From: Cellulomonas sp. P24
GTDB taxonomy: Bacteria > Actinomycetota > Actinomycetes > Actinomycetales > Cellulomonadaceae
NCBI RefSeq assembly: GCF_024704385.1
Contig: NZ_JAJDFX010000002.1
Span: 992,001-1,056,000, forward strand
Length of the DNA: 64,000 bases
Direction: 5' to 3'
Under the pieces are notes generated by a model. That model was not told the origin of the DNA and ran no database searches. It saw only the letters and a list, made by a program, of their open reading frames with translations. A program made the position numbers and the translations under genes. Positions within the stretch are counted from its first letter, which is position 1; every line of letters begins with the position of its first letter. Below, in pieces: positions 36,661 to 44,925 of this stretch.

Positions 36661-38127
36661 TCAGGCCGTCAACGGTCTGAGCACGACCTCGACCGCTACC
36701 TCGGTCCCGCCACCCTCGCGGGACCGCCACTCGATCGTCCCGCGCAGCTCGTTCGTCACGAGCGTCGACACGATCTGCGTGCCCAGACCTGACATCGCCC
36801 CGCCGGTGTCAGGCAGCCCGACCCCGTCGTCGGCGACCACGACGCTGAGCTTGTCGCCGTCCCGGACCGCCGTGATCTCGACGGTCCCTCCCTCGGCTGC
36901 GGAGAGCCCGTGCTCGACCGCGTTCGTGACGAGCTCCGTCAGCACGAGGGCCAGCGCCGTCGCGTCCTGCGCGGGCACCAGACCGAACGTCCCTGACGTC
37001 ACCGTCCGCACCTGACGACCTGCCGACGCGACGTCGGCGGCCAGCCGCAGGCTCCTCCCGACGAGGACGTCGAACGGCACGGTCTCGTCGAGGGTCTGGG
37101 ACAGCGTCTCGTGCACGAGGGCGATCGTGGACACCCGCCGCATCGCCTCTCCGAGCGCCTCACGCGCCTCGGGCGAGCTCATCCGACGGGACTGCAGGCG
37201 CAGCAGTGCCGCGACGGTCTGCAGGTTGTTCTTGACGCGATGATGGATCTCCCGGATCGTCGCGTCCTTCGTGATCAGCTCCCGCTCACGGCGACGCACC
37301 TCGGAGACGTCGCGGCAGAGCAGCACGGCGCCGTCCCGGTGCCCGTTCTCGGTCAACGGGATCGCGCGGAGCGACAGCGCCACTCCCCTGGCCTCGATGT
37401 CCGTCCGCCACGGGGCGCGACCCATGATGACCAGCGGCATCGACTCGTCGACGGGTGAGTTCTGCTCGATCAGGTCGGTCGTCACCTCGACCAGGGAACG
37501 ACCCACCAGGTCGCCCATCACGCCGAGCCGGTGGAAGCAGCTCAGGGCGTTCGGGCTCGCGTAGAGGACCTCGCCCTCGGAGTTCATCCGGATCAGGCCG
37601 TCGACCACGCGCGGCGCACCCCGGCGCGGCCCCGTCGGCGCGTTCGGCGCCGGGAACTCCCCACGGCTCACCATGCCCATGAGCTCGTCGGCGGCCTCGA
37701 CGTAGTTGAGCTCGAGCCTGCTCGGTGTGCGCGCACCACCCAGGTTCGTCTGCCGGGCCAGGACCGCGATCGCGCGTCCACCCCGCACGACGGGGATCGC
37801 CTCCTCGCGGACGGCGTACGACCCGAACCACCGTGGCTCGCGCGACCGTTGGGCGCGAAGCTCGGTGAGAGCGGTCTGGAGCTGGACACGCTGTCCCTCG
37901 GGGGCATGGGTGCCGACGATGTCGTCGTAGTGGACGGTCGCGCCCGTGCTCGGTCGGCACTGCGCGATCGCCACGAAGTCGCCGTCGTCGGTGGGCAGCC
38001 ACAGCACGAGATCCGCGAACGCCAGGTCCGAGATCAGCTGCCAGTCGCCGACGAGGAGGTGCAGCCACTCCACGTCCACCGGGGCGAGGTCGGAGTGCCG
38101 GAGAACGAGATCGTTGAGGGTGGGCAC
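36661..38127 (-). CDS. pdtaS: PdtaS-like sensor histidine kinase
   Basis: 488 residues from GTG 38127 (VPTLNDLVLRH), the N-terminus expected for PdtaS; a TACGCT box lies 6 nt upstream. A cytosolic GAF-like domain (to ~150) is followed by a PAS domain (~180-290), HisKA_2 with the phospho-acceptor in REIHHRVKNNLQTVAALLRL, and HATPase_c (TELVTNAVEHGL, VADDGVGLP). No membrane helix. In mycobacteria PdtaS signals to PdtaR, an ANTAR RNA-binding antiterminator; no PdtaR gene is in the window. Confidence 0.9.
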   Translation of the reverse strand: MPTLNDLVLRHSDLAPVDVEWLHLLVGDWQLISDLAFADLVLWLPTDDGDFVAIAQCRPSTGATVHYDDIVGTHAPEGQRVQLQTALTELRAQRSREPRWFGSYAVREEAIPVVRGGRAIAVLARQTNLGGARTPSRLELNYVEAADELMGMVSRGEFPAPNAPTGPRRGAPRVVDGLIRMNSEGEVLYASPNALSCFHRLGVMGDLVGRSLVEVTTDLIEQNSPVDESMPLVIMGRAPWRTDIEARGVALSLRAIPLTENGHRDGAVLLCRDVSEVRRRERELITKDATIREIHHRVKNNLQTVAALLRLQSRRMSSPEAREALGEAMRRVSTIALVHETLSQTLDETVPFDVLVGRSLRLAADVASAGRQVRTVTSGTFGLVPAQDATALALVLTELVTNAVEHGLSAAEGGTVEITAVRDGDKLSVVVADDGVGLPDTGGAMSGLGTQIVSTLVTNELRGTIEWRSREGGGTEVAVEVVLRPLTA

Positions 38128-38133
38128 GTGACC

Positions 38134-38139
38134 AGCGTA
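38134..38139 (-). promoter_or_regulatory. Leaderless-type -10 box (TACGCT)
   Basis: On the minus strand TACGCT ends exactly 6 nt before GTG 38127. Confidence 0.6.
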
Positions 38140-38306
38140 GAGCGAAGACCGTGCGGGCCCGCGTCTGCCCATCCGCGCCGCGTGCCTGCTACGCGTCTGC
38201 CAGGTGCTCGCTCATGCGCGCCCGGCGCGCAGCCACGCGCGCTAGCCTCCTGGTAGTGGCCGGGCGGATCCCGCGGAGCCCGTGAAACGTCCTCAGGAGG
38301 TCAACG

Positions 38307-38819
38307 ATGCGCCTGCACGTCCGGATCCCGTTCCCGGCGGACGTCTCGGCCGCCGCGGCGATGCTCGCCGATCCCGAGTACATCCACGCCAAGATCCGGG
38401 CGACCGGAGCGCTCGACCATCAGGTCACGGTGTCCTCCGACCCCGGTGGCGCGTTCACGGTGACGACCCGTCGGTCGATGCCGACGTCGGACATCCCGGC
38501 GAACCTCCGTGGCTTCATCGGGTCGAGCCTCGACGTCCGCCAGGTCGAGGCCTGGGAGCCCGAGCGCGCCGGTGCTCGTCGCGGGACCGTCGTGGTCGAG
38601 ATCGCCGGTGCTCCTGTCCGGCTGACCGGGACCGCGCTGCTCGCACCCACGCCGGGCGGTTGCGAGCTCGCCTACGAGGGAGAGGTCAAGGCCGCCATCC
38701 CGTTGTTCGGGAACGCGGTGGAGGGCGCCGCAGCGCAGGCCATCCGGTCGGCGCTCGCCGCCGAGGAGGACGTCGCCCGACGCTGGATCGCGGACTCGGG
38801 GGCTGCCCCCGCGGTGTGA
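38307..38819 (+). CDS. DUF2505 (SRPBCC-fold) protein
   Basis: 170 residues behind a strong CAGGAGG site. The alternating pattern from residue 1 (MRLHVRIPFPADVSAAAAML, AYEGEVKAAIPLFG) matches DUF2505 proteins, which adopt the START/polyketide-cyclase-like helix-grip fold that binds hydrophobic ligands. Function is unknown. It is convergent with a LacI gene 34 bp away. Confidence 0.8.
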   Translation: MRLHVRIPFPADVSAAAAMLADPEYIHAKIRATGALDHQVTVSSDPGGAFTVTTRRSMPTSDIPANLRGFIGSSLDVRQVEAWEPERAGARRGTVVVEIAGAPVRLTGTALLAPTPGGCELAYEGEVKAAIPLFGNAVEGAAAQAIRSALAAEEDVARRWIADSGAAPAV

Positions 38820-38853
38820 CGGCGGGCATGGGCGACGACGCCGGCAGCCGCCG

Positions 38854-39897
38854 TCAGGTCGAGTCGCGCTCGACGAGCGACGGGGTCAGGATCACCGGCT
38901 CGCCGGGAACGACGTCGCCCGACATCCGGCCGAGGAGAAGGGTCCCGGCGGCCCGCGCCATCGCGACCACGGGGCTCGCGACCGTCGTGAGCGCGGGTGC
39001 CGTCGACGCGGCCACGCCGAGGTCGTCGTAGCCGACGACCGCCACCTGTCCGGGAACGGCGATCCCACGCGCAGCCAGGTACCCGAGCGCGCCCGACGCC
39101 ATGAGGTCCGAGGCGACGAAGATCGCGTCGACGTCCGGGTGCACCGCGAGCAGACGCTCGACCGCGGCAGCGCCACCCGCCGGGGTGAAGTCCCCCTGCT
39201 CGACCGCGTCGTCCGCCACCCCGGCGGCAGCGAGCGCCTGCCGCCACCCCCGGAGCCGGTCGACGCCCGCGGACATGTCGGCGGGCCCGGCGAGGGTACC
39301 GATACGACGATGCCCGCGCGCGAGCAGGTGGGCGGCGGCGAGCCGCCCGCCCTCGACGTTGTCGACGTCCACGTACTGCACCCCGGCGACGCCGGCCGCC
39401 GGCCTCCCGATGAAGACCAGCGGCAGCTGCGACGCGAGCATCGGGTTGTCGACGACGTCGCGACGGCGGTGCGACGCCACCACAGCGCCGTCCACGTGCC
39501 CGCCACGCACGTAGTCCACCGCCCGACGGGCCGCCTCGCCCGGTCGCACCAGCATGAGGACGAGCTGGACGTCGGTGTCGGCGAGTGCTGCGCTCAGGCC
39601 GCGCAGGGTCCCGGCGAAGAACGGGTCGCTGAGCACGCGCTCGTCGGGCTCAGGGACGATCAGCGCCACCGAGTCCGTCCGGCCGGTCGCGAGGGCGCGC
39701 GCGGCGCGGTTGGGACGGTAGCCGAGCCTGGACACCGCACGCTCGACCACGGAGCGCGTCGCCGCGCTCACGTGCGCCTCGCCGTTGACCACGCGCGACA
39801 CCGTGGCGCGCGAGACACCCGCGGCGCGGGCGACCTGGTCGAGGGTCGGCGTGTCCCGGCCCGCCGTCCTGCCGGGAGGTCCCGGATCGATCGACAT
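38854..39897 (-). CDS. LacI-family regulator (paralogue 1)
   Basis: 347 residues from ATG 39897. The N-terminal helix-turn-helix is TLDQVARAAGVSRATVSRVV with the hinge YRPNRAARALATGRTDSVAL, followed by a periplasmic-binding-like sensor domain. It is very similar to the LacI protein at 43719 (PEPDERVLSDPFFAGTL in both). In the raw sequence the frame is continuous with the permease upstream because of an extra base at 40040-40045; the permease family's usual ending and the LacI start show that they are two genes. It likely senses the sugar carried by the adjacent transporter. Confidence 0.88.
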   Translation of the reverse strand: MSIDPGPPGRTAGRDTPTLDQVARAAGVSRATVSRVVNGEAHVSAATRSVVERAVSRLGYRPNRAARALATGRTDSVALIVPEPDERVLSDPFFAGTLRGLSAALADTDVQLVLMLVRPGEAARRAVDYVRGGHVDGAVVASHRRRDVVDNPMLASQLPLVFIGRPAAGVAGVQYVDVDNVEGGRLAAAHLLARGHRRIGTLAGPADMSAGVDRLRGWRQALAAAGVADDAVEQGDFTPAGGAAAVERLLAVHPDVDAIFVASDLMASGALGYLAARGIAVPGQVAVVGYDDLGVAASTAPALTTVASPVVAMARAAGTLLLGRMSGDVVPGEPVILTPSLVERDST

Positions 39898-40025
39898 CTG
39901 GGAGGCTCCTTCCCCGGCGACGTCGGCGCGGATGGTGATCGGACGGCGGATCGGGTGGCGCACGCGGACGTGCGCCACCCACGGGTGCGCCGCGGACGGC
40001 GCCCCGCCTCGGTACGCGGCCGGCG

Positions 40026-40938
40026 TCAGCCCTTGACCGCCCCCCTGCATGATCCCGCCGACGATCTGACGACCGAGGAACAGGAAGATCACGATCAGCG
40101 GGAGGGTGCACAGCAGGGTCCCGGCCATGATGATCGAGTGGTCCGGGACGTAGCCACCGCCGAGGTTGTTCAGCGCGACCTGGACGGTGGGGTTGTTCGA
40201 GGTCAGGGCGATGATCGGCCAGAAGAAGTCGTTCCACGACGTCATGAACGTGAGCATCGCGAGCACCGCCATCGCCGGTCGTGCGATCGGCAGGACGATC
40301 GACCAGAAGATCCGGAACGCCGACGCGCCGTCGACCCGCCCGGCCTCGACCAGCTCGTCCGGCAGCGCCTCCACCAGGGCCTGTCGCATGAAGAACACAC
40401 CGAATGCGGTAACCACGGTCGGAAGGATCACCGACTGCAGCTGGTCGGTCCAGTGCAGGTTGGCCATCAGGATGTAGAGCGGAATGACCCCGAGGGTCGG
40501 CGGAATCATCATCGTGCCGATCGTGAACCCGAAGAGAGCATTCCGCCCGGTGAATCGGAGCTTGGCGAACGCAAACCCGGCCAGGGTCCCGAAGAACACC
40601 GTCCCGACCGTCACCGTCGTCGAGACCAGGAGCGAGTTCACCAAGGCCTTCGGGATGTTCGCCTGCGGTGTGTTCCAGGCCGCGGTGACGTTGTTCCAGA
40701 GGTCTCCACCAGGAAACAACGGCGGCGGCACCTGGTTCATCTGGGCATTGCTTCTGCTGGCGATCACGACCGTGTAGTAGAACGGCGCAATGAAGGCGAT
40801 CGCCGTCAGGATCAGCACGACGTAGGACGGCCAGCGTGCTGCGAGCTGGCTGCCTGCGCCGGACTTCTTCCTCGGCTCCCGGTTGCCGCGCGTCGCGTGC
40901 TGCGCGGACGTTCCGGTGCGGACGGTGGACGTGGTCAT
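40026..40938 (-). CDS. Sugar ABC transporter permease (MalG/CebG-like), 3'-end frameshift
   Basis: ATG 40938 overlaps the stop of the other permease (ATGA). Six membrane helices and the EAA loop EAGRVDGASAFRIFWSIVLP that docks to the ATPase. With C5 instead of the C6 at 40040-40045 the protein ends in GGIMQGAVKG, the usual terminus of this family, at 303 residues. As read, it runs on without a stop into the LacI gene. No ATPase gene is in the operon; such importers commonly share the MsiK-type ATPase encoded elsewhere. Confidence 0.88.
40040..40045. repeat. C6 homopolymer causing false permease-LacI fusion
   Basis: Six C where five restores the canonical AVKG-stop end of the permease. Confidence 0.85.
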
Positions 40939-41966
40939 CGGGAGGTCCCCTCGACGTCGGCGGTGCTCGGGAGCTTCGGCGTGCGATCGCGCATCCGGGC
41001 GATCGTGAGGTTGAGCACGACGAAGATGACGACGAGGAGCAACGTCGCCCATGCGACGGCCGCCGCACGACCGAGCTGCAGGTACTGCCACCCCTGCTGG
41101 TACATGTACAGGCTGAGGGTCTGGTACTGGTGCGAGGCGCCGCCGTTGTACGCCTGCTGCCCTCCGCCGCTGAACAGGTACGGCTCGCCGAAGAGCTGCG
41201 TCGCACCGATCGTGGAGACCACGATCGTGAAGAGGATGGTGGGCCGGAGGCCGGGCAACGTCACGTTGGTGAACTGCCGCCACCTGCTCGCGCCGTCGAT
41301 CGCCGCGGCCTCGTAGAGGTCCTTCGAGATCGACTGCATCCCGGCCAGGTAGATGAGCGCGTTGTAGCCGGTCCAGCGCCACGTGACGATGACCGCGATG
41401 GCCACCTGACCGGACCAGGACCCGTTCTGCCAGTCGATGTGCTCGACGCCGAAGAGCCCGAGCATCCAGTTGATCAGCCCGTAGTCACGGCCGAAGAGCT
41501 GGGAGAACACCAGCGTCGCTGCCGCCACCGACGTGGCGTACGGCATGAGCATCGTCACCCGGTAGAAGTTGCGGGCCCGGAGCTGGTAGTTGAGCACGTG
41601 CGCGAGGCCCAGTGCGATCAGCAGCTGCGGGACGGTCGAGATCACCCCGAGGGTCACGGTGTTCTTCAGGGCGTTCCAGAAGAACTTGTCCTGGAACAGC
41701 CAGGTGAAGTTCCCGAGACCCGCCCAGGTCTTGGTCCCGCCGAGCCGGTAGTTGTACAGGCTCATGTAGGCGGTGTAGACGAGCGGGAAGATCCCGAAAC
41801 CCACGAAGAGCAGCAGGAACGGCGAGACGAACGCGTACGGCGAGGCCTTGGTGTCCCAGCGGGACAGCCGTTGACGCCAGGCGCTTCGCTCCGGTCGAGC
41901 GGCTGGGCCCAACCGGTCGGACGGCGGCTGCTGTGCGAGTCGGTGGGTGGACGAAGACGTGGTCAC
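40935..41966 (-). CDS. Sugar ABC transporter permease (MalF/CebF-like)
   Basis: 343 residues from GTG 41966 behind GGGGAG. After a cytoplasmic N-terminus come six helices (first: ASPYAFVSPFLLLFVGFGIF) and the EAA loop YEAAAIDGASRWRQFTNVTLP. It forms the channel with the downstream permease, importing an oligosaccharide delivered by the upstream binding protein. Coupled to the second permease by ATGA. Confidence 0.92.
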   Translation of the reverse strand: MTTSSSTHRLAQQPPSDRLGPAARPERSAWRQRLSRWDTKASPYAFVSPFLLLFVGFGIFPLVYTAYMSLYNYRLGGTKTWAGLGNFTWLFQDKFFWNALKNTVTLGVISTVPQLLIALGLAHVLNYQLRARNFYRVTMLMPYATSVAAATLVFSQLFGRDYGLINWMLGLFGVEHIDWQNGSWSGQVAIAVIVTWRWTGYNALIYLAGMQSISKDLYEAAAIDGASRWRQFTNVTLPGLRPTILFTIVVSTIGATQLFGEPYLFSGGGQQAYNGGASHQYQTLSLYMYQQGWQYLQLGRAAAVAWATLLLVVIFVVLNLTIARMRDRTPKLPSTADVEGTSR

Positions 41967-42014
41967 GGGTGCCCGCTCCCCTTGAGTCGATGACGGTGAC
42001 GGTGATGCGAACCC

Positions 42015-42042
42015 GGGGGCGGCCGATGTGACGGCCGCCCCC
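42015..42042. terminator. Intercistronic hairpin between binding-protein and permease genes
   Basis: Perfect 11-bp GC stem (42015-42025 with 42032-42042) and a 6-nt loop. Such hairpins often protect the binding-protein mRNA or attenuate the downstream permease genes, giving more binding protein than permease. Confidence 0.65.
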
Positions 42043-42069
42043 GACTTCGCGCTGACGTGGTGTTGCAGG

Positions 42070-43380
42070 TCAGCCGACCTGCGACTTCACCGCCGCCTGG
42101 ACGTCCGACCACGCGGTGGCCGGGGCGACGCCCTGTGCCTCGACCTGGGTGAGGCCGTTGGTGATCTGGGTCTTGACGTCACCGTCGTGCAGGCCGAGCG
42201 TCTGCACCGGTGCCGACTTCGCGGCGTCGCCGAAGATCTTGCCGATCGGCGCGTCGCTGAAGTACGGGTCCGTGACCGTCGCGACAGCAGCGATCGCCTC
42301 GGTGTTCGACGGGAAGTTGCCGACCTTCTGGAACACCTTCTGCTGCTGGGCCGACGCGGTCAGCCACGCGATGAGGTCAGCGGCCTCGGCCTGGTGCTTC
42401 GACGCCTTGGGGATCGCGAGGTACGAGCCGCCCCAGTTGCCACCCTCGCCGCCCGGGAGCGCTGCCACGTCCCACTTGCCGCTGCCGGAGTCGCCGGCCT
42501 GACCCTTGATGTAGCCGATCATCCACGACGGGCACGCGAGCGTCGCGAACGATCCGGTCGAGAACGCCTGGTTCCACTGGTCGCTGAACTGGGCGAGCTT
42601 GGCGGTCAAGCCGTCCTGCGCAGCCTTCACCGAGAGGTCCCAGGCGTTCTTGATCGCGGGGTTGGTGTCGTAGATGAGCTTGCCGCTCGCGTCGTAGTAC
42701 TGCTCCTTCGACTGCGAGAGGATCGCGTTGTAGAGCCCACCGGTGGAGTCGGTCCAGGCGCTGTTCGCCGGGGCCTTCGCCTTGTACTGCTCACCCAGGG
42801 CCAGGTAGTCCTTCCAGGTGCTCATCTTGGCCGCGAGCTCGGTGGGGTCGGTCGGCAGGCCCGCCTCCTTGAGGAGGTCGGTCCGGTAGCAGATCGCCAT
42901 CGGGCCGATGTCGGTGCCGAGGCCGATGACCGCGCCGGAGGAGGTCGTTGCCGCCTTCTCCTTCCAGTCCACGAACTTGCTGATGCCGTCCTTGGCGGAC
43001 GTCGTCTTCAGGTCGACGAACTTGTCGCCGAGCTCGCTGGTCGCCTGGGCGATGCGCCCGACCTCGATGCCCTGCACGTCGCCGACGCCGCTGCCGGCGT
43101 TGAGGTGCGTCAGGAATGCGGGCCAGTAGTCGCCCTCCTGCTCGACGGAGGTGTAATTGATCGTGATGTTCGGGTGCAGCTTCTGGTACTCGTCGAAGAG
43201 GCCGGCCTCCTTGTACCCGAATGTACCGAAGAGGTTCACGTCGAGCGTGACCTTCGCTCCATCCCCCCCTGCCGTGGTAGCGCTCCCACCGCTACCGCTC
43301 GACGAGCACGCGGTCATGAGAAGTGCGCTCGCGCTCAGCACAGCGGTCAGCGCGATTGCCCTGCTTCTTGTCTTGCGCAT
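42070..43380 (-). CDS. Sugar-binding lipoprotein of ABC importer (CebE-like)
   Basis: 436 residues from ATG 43380 behind a perfect AGGAGG. Lipoprotein signal with lipobox MTAC (Cys25), then a Ser/Gly-rich tether and a solute-binding family 1 domain with WNQAFSTGSFATLACPSWM and TNEAIAAV-type segments. It captures an oligosaccharide outside the cell. A G7 tract in the tether (43263-43269) is in frame. CebR-type boxes upstream and inside the gene suggest a cello-oligosaccharide, though the ligand cannot be read from the protein itself. Confidence 0.9.
   Translation of the reverse strand: MRKTRSRAIALTAVLSASALLMTACSSSGSGGSATTAGGDGAKVTLDVNLFGTFGYKEAGLFDEYQKLHPNITINYTSVEQEGDYWPAFLTHLNAGSGVGDVQGIEVGRIAQATSELGDKFVDLKTTSAKDGISKFVDWKEKAATTSSGAVIGLGTDIGPMAICYRTDLLKEAGLPTDPTELAAKMSTWKDYLALGEQYKAKAPANSAWTDSTGGLYNAILSQSKEQYYDASGKLIYDTNPAIKNAWDLSVKAAQDGLTAKLAQFSDQWNQAFSTGSFATLACPSWMIGYIKGQAGDSGSGKWDVAALPGGEGGNWGGSYLAIPKASKHQAEAADLIAWLTASAQQQKVFQKVGNFPSNTEAIAAVATVTDPYFSDAPIGKIFGDAAKSAPVQTLGLHDGDVKTQITNGLTQVEAQGVAPATAWSDVQAAVKSQVG
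43275..43288. promoter_or_regulatory. CebR-type operator inside the binding-protein gene
   Basis: TGGTAGCGCTCCCA matches the known Streptomyces CebR consensus TGGGAGCGCTCCCA at 13 of 14 positions. It lies in the lipoprotein tether codons, about 190 bp from the upstream box, so looping or a roadblock is possible. Confidence 0.6.
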
Positions 43381-43469
43381 GAATTCCTCCTGTGGCCTCA
43401 GCATTGAGGCCCTCGGGCCCGGGAGACCGCCCTGGTCGCCGGGAGAGACAGAAAGCGCGCCGCGTTGTG

Positions 43470-43483
43470 TGGGAGCGCTCTCA
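43470..43483. promoter_or_regulatory. CebR-type operator
   Basis: TGGGAGCGCTCTCA, 13 of 14 matches to the CebR consensus. It sits 13 bp downstream of the -10 box of the importer promoter, where a LacI repressor would block transcription. Confidence 0.75.
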
Positions 43484-43496
43484 CTTCGTCGTCACG

Positions 43497-43525
43497 ATTA
43501 TGTGTGCGGCCCACGGATGCGTCAA
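43497..43525 (-). promoter_or_regulatory. Promoter of the sugar importer operon
   Basis: On the minus strand TTGACG (43525-43520) and CATAAT (43502-43497) are 17 bp apart, the best sigma-70-like promoter in the window. The leader to ATG 43380 is about 110 nt and contains the operator. Confidence 0.75.
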
Positions 43526-43718
43526 CTCCCCGTGATCCAATCGTTACCGGCACTGCGCTTCTTCGGCGGTTCGCGACGCCGTTCCACGCCCCTGGCCCGC
43601 AGGCTTCTCGCCCCGGTACGCGCGCTGCTCGGGGTCAGCACCGCCCGAGTGGGGCATCATGCTGAGGGGGGACGGGCCAGTGCCGGCCCGCTACGCACCA
43701 ACGCTTGGAGGAACGACC

Positions 43719-44756
43719 ATGACGGTCGGAACGTCCGCCGCCCGGTCCCAGTCCCGCCCGGCCCCCACGCTGGAAGAGGTCGCCGAGCGCGCCGGCGTGT
43801 CCCGGTCGACCGCGTCGCGCGCGATCAACGGGGGCCTGCGCGTCTCACCGGAGGCGCTCGCCTCCGTCGAGGCCGCCGTCAGCGAGCTGGGCTACACGCC
43901 GAACCGCGCGGCACGGTCCCTGGTGACCAGGCGGACGGACTCGATCGCACTCGTCATCCCCGAACCCGACGAGCGTGTCCTGTCCGACCCGTTCTTCGCC
44001 GGCACGCTCAGTGGCCTCAGCGCAGCCCTCCAGTCCTCGGACCTCCAGCTGGTCCTCCTGATCGCTCGTCCCGGCGACAACGCCCGGACGCTGCGGTACC
44101 TGCGCAACGGGCACGTGGACGGCGCCGTCGTCGTCTCCCACCACCGGGACGACTCGGTCGCCACCGCCCTCCTCGAGGCGCGTGTCCCGTACGTGTTCAT
44201 CGGCCGTCCGCTCTCGGGTGACCACACGATCCAGTACGTCGACGTCGACAACGTCCGAGGTGCCCGGATCGCGACCGAGCACCTGATCGCACGTGGACGT
44301 CGACGGATCGCCACGATCGCCGGCCCCGAGGACATGGCCGCCGGGATCGACCGCCTCGAGGGCTGGCGCACCGCGATGACCACCGCCGGGCTCGCCGACG
44401 ACGCGGTCACGTATGGCGACTTCACGCTCGAGGGAGGTGCTGCTGCCGTCCGCCCGCTCCTCGCCGAGCACCCCGACCTCGACGCGATCTTCGTGGCCTC
44501 GGACCTCATGGCCGTCGGGGCGATGCGCCACCTCGCCGAGCTCGGCATCCGGGTCCCTGACGACGTGGCGATCGTCGGCTACGACAACCTCGCGCTCGCC
44601 TCGACGATGCGGCCTCCGCTCACGACCGTCGTCAACCCCGTGGTCGCGATGGCCAAGGCCGCAGGCACGTTCCTGCTCGACCAGCTCTCGGGGCCCAGCA
44701 CGGTCGCCCGCACGACGATCTTCTCCCCGGAGCTGATCGTCCGCGCGTCCTCCTGA
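43719..44756 (+). CDS. LacI-family regulator (paralogue 2, CebR-like)
   Basis: 345 residues from ATG 43719 behind TTGGAGG. The helix-turn-helix is TLEEVAERAGVSRSTASRAI, and the sensor domain includes VIPEPDERVLSDPFFAG and FIGRPLSG. It is divergent from the importer and is the most likely binder of the CebR-type boxes. Known CebR releases DNA on binding cellobiose. The second, similar LacI gene at the other end of the importer operon may share or split that control. Confidence 0.9.
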   Translation: MTVGTSAARSQSRPAPTLEEVAERAGVSRSTASRAINGGLRVSPEALASVEAAVSELGYTPNRAARSLVTRRTDSIALVIPEPDERVLSDPFFAGTLSGLSAALQSSDLQLVLLIARPGDNARTLRYLRNGHVDGAVVVSHHRDDSVATALLEARVPYVFIGRPLSGDHTIQYVDVDNVRGARIATEHLIARGRRRIATIAGPEDMAAGIDRLEGWRTAMTTAGLADDAVTYGDFTLEGGAAAVRPLLAEHPDLDAIFVASDLMAVGAMRHLAELGIRVPDDVAIVGYDNLALASTMRPPLTTVVNPVVAMAKAAGTFLLDQLSGPSTVARTTIFSPELIVRASS

Positions 44757-44925
44757 CCCCACGGCGGGTGTGGAGCGCAGCCGCATCCGCCGACGACCAC
44801 GACACCACGGCACGCCCGCGCGCTCTGCACAGTCCTGCGTGGCAGTCTGTGTCTCCGAGAGCAGCCTCGACGACCGGCAGCGTGGCCGGTGCAGGCGCCC
44901 CGACGAGGCCAGGAGGCTGAACAGC

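Larger units (their letters stand above)
43381..43718. other. Divergent control region of the sugar importer and its LacI gene
   Basis: 338 bp holding the promoter (43497-43525, minus) and CebR-type operator (43470-43483). The rest, about 43530-43700, shows no convincing gene or promoter for the plus-strand LacI gene. Confidence 0.6.

Noticed and set aside
39139-41316. 725-codon open frame on the plus strand
   Set aside because: Runs antisense across two permease and a LacI gene; charged low-complexity product typical of GC-rich shadows.
38854-41382. Single 842-codon permease-LacI fusion protein
   Set aside because: The permease's normal C-terminus appears when one base is removed from the C6 run, and the LacI part has its own start.
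42454-42467. Third CebR-like box inside the binding-protein gene
   Set aside because: Two mismatches to the consensus, including the symmetric core edge; probably chance in GC-rich coding DNA.
43263-43269. C7 run after the lipobox of the sugar-binding protein as a switch
   Set aside because: In frame as read; only potential, no sign of variation.
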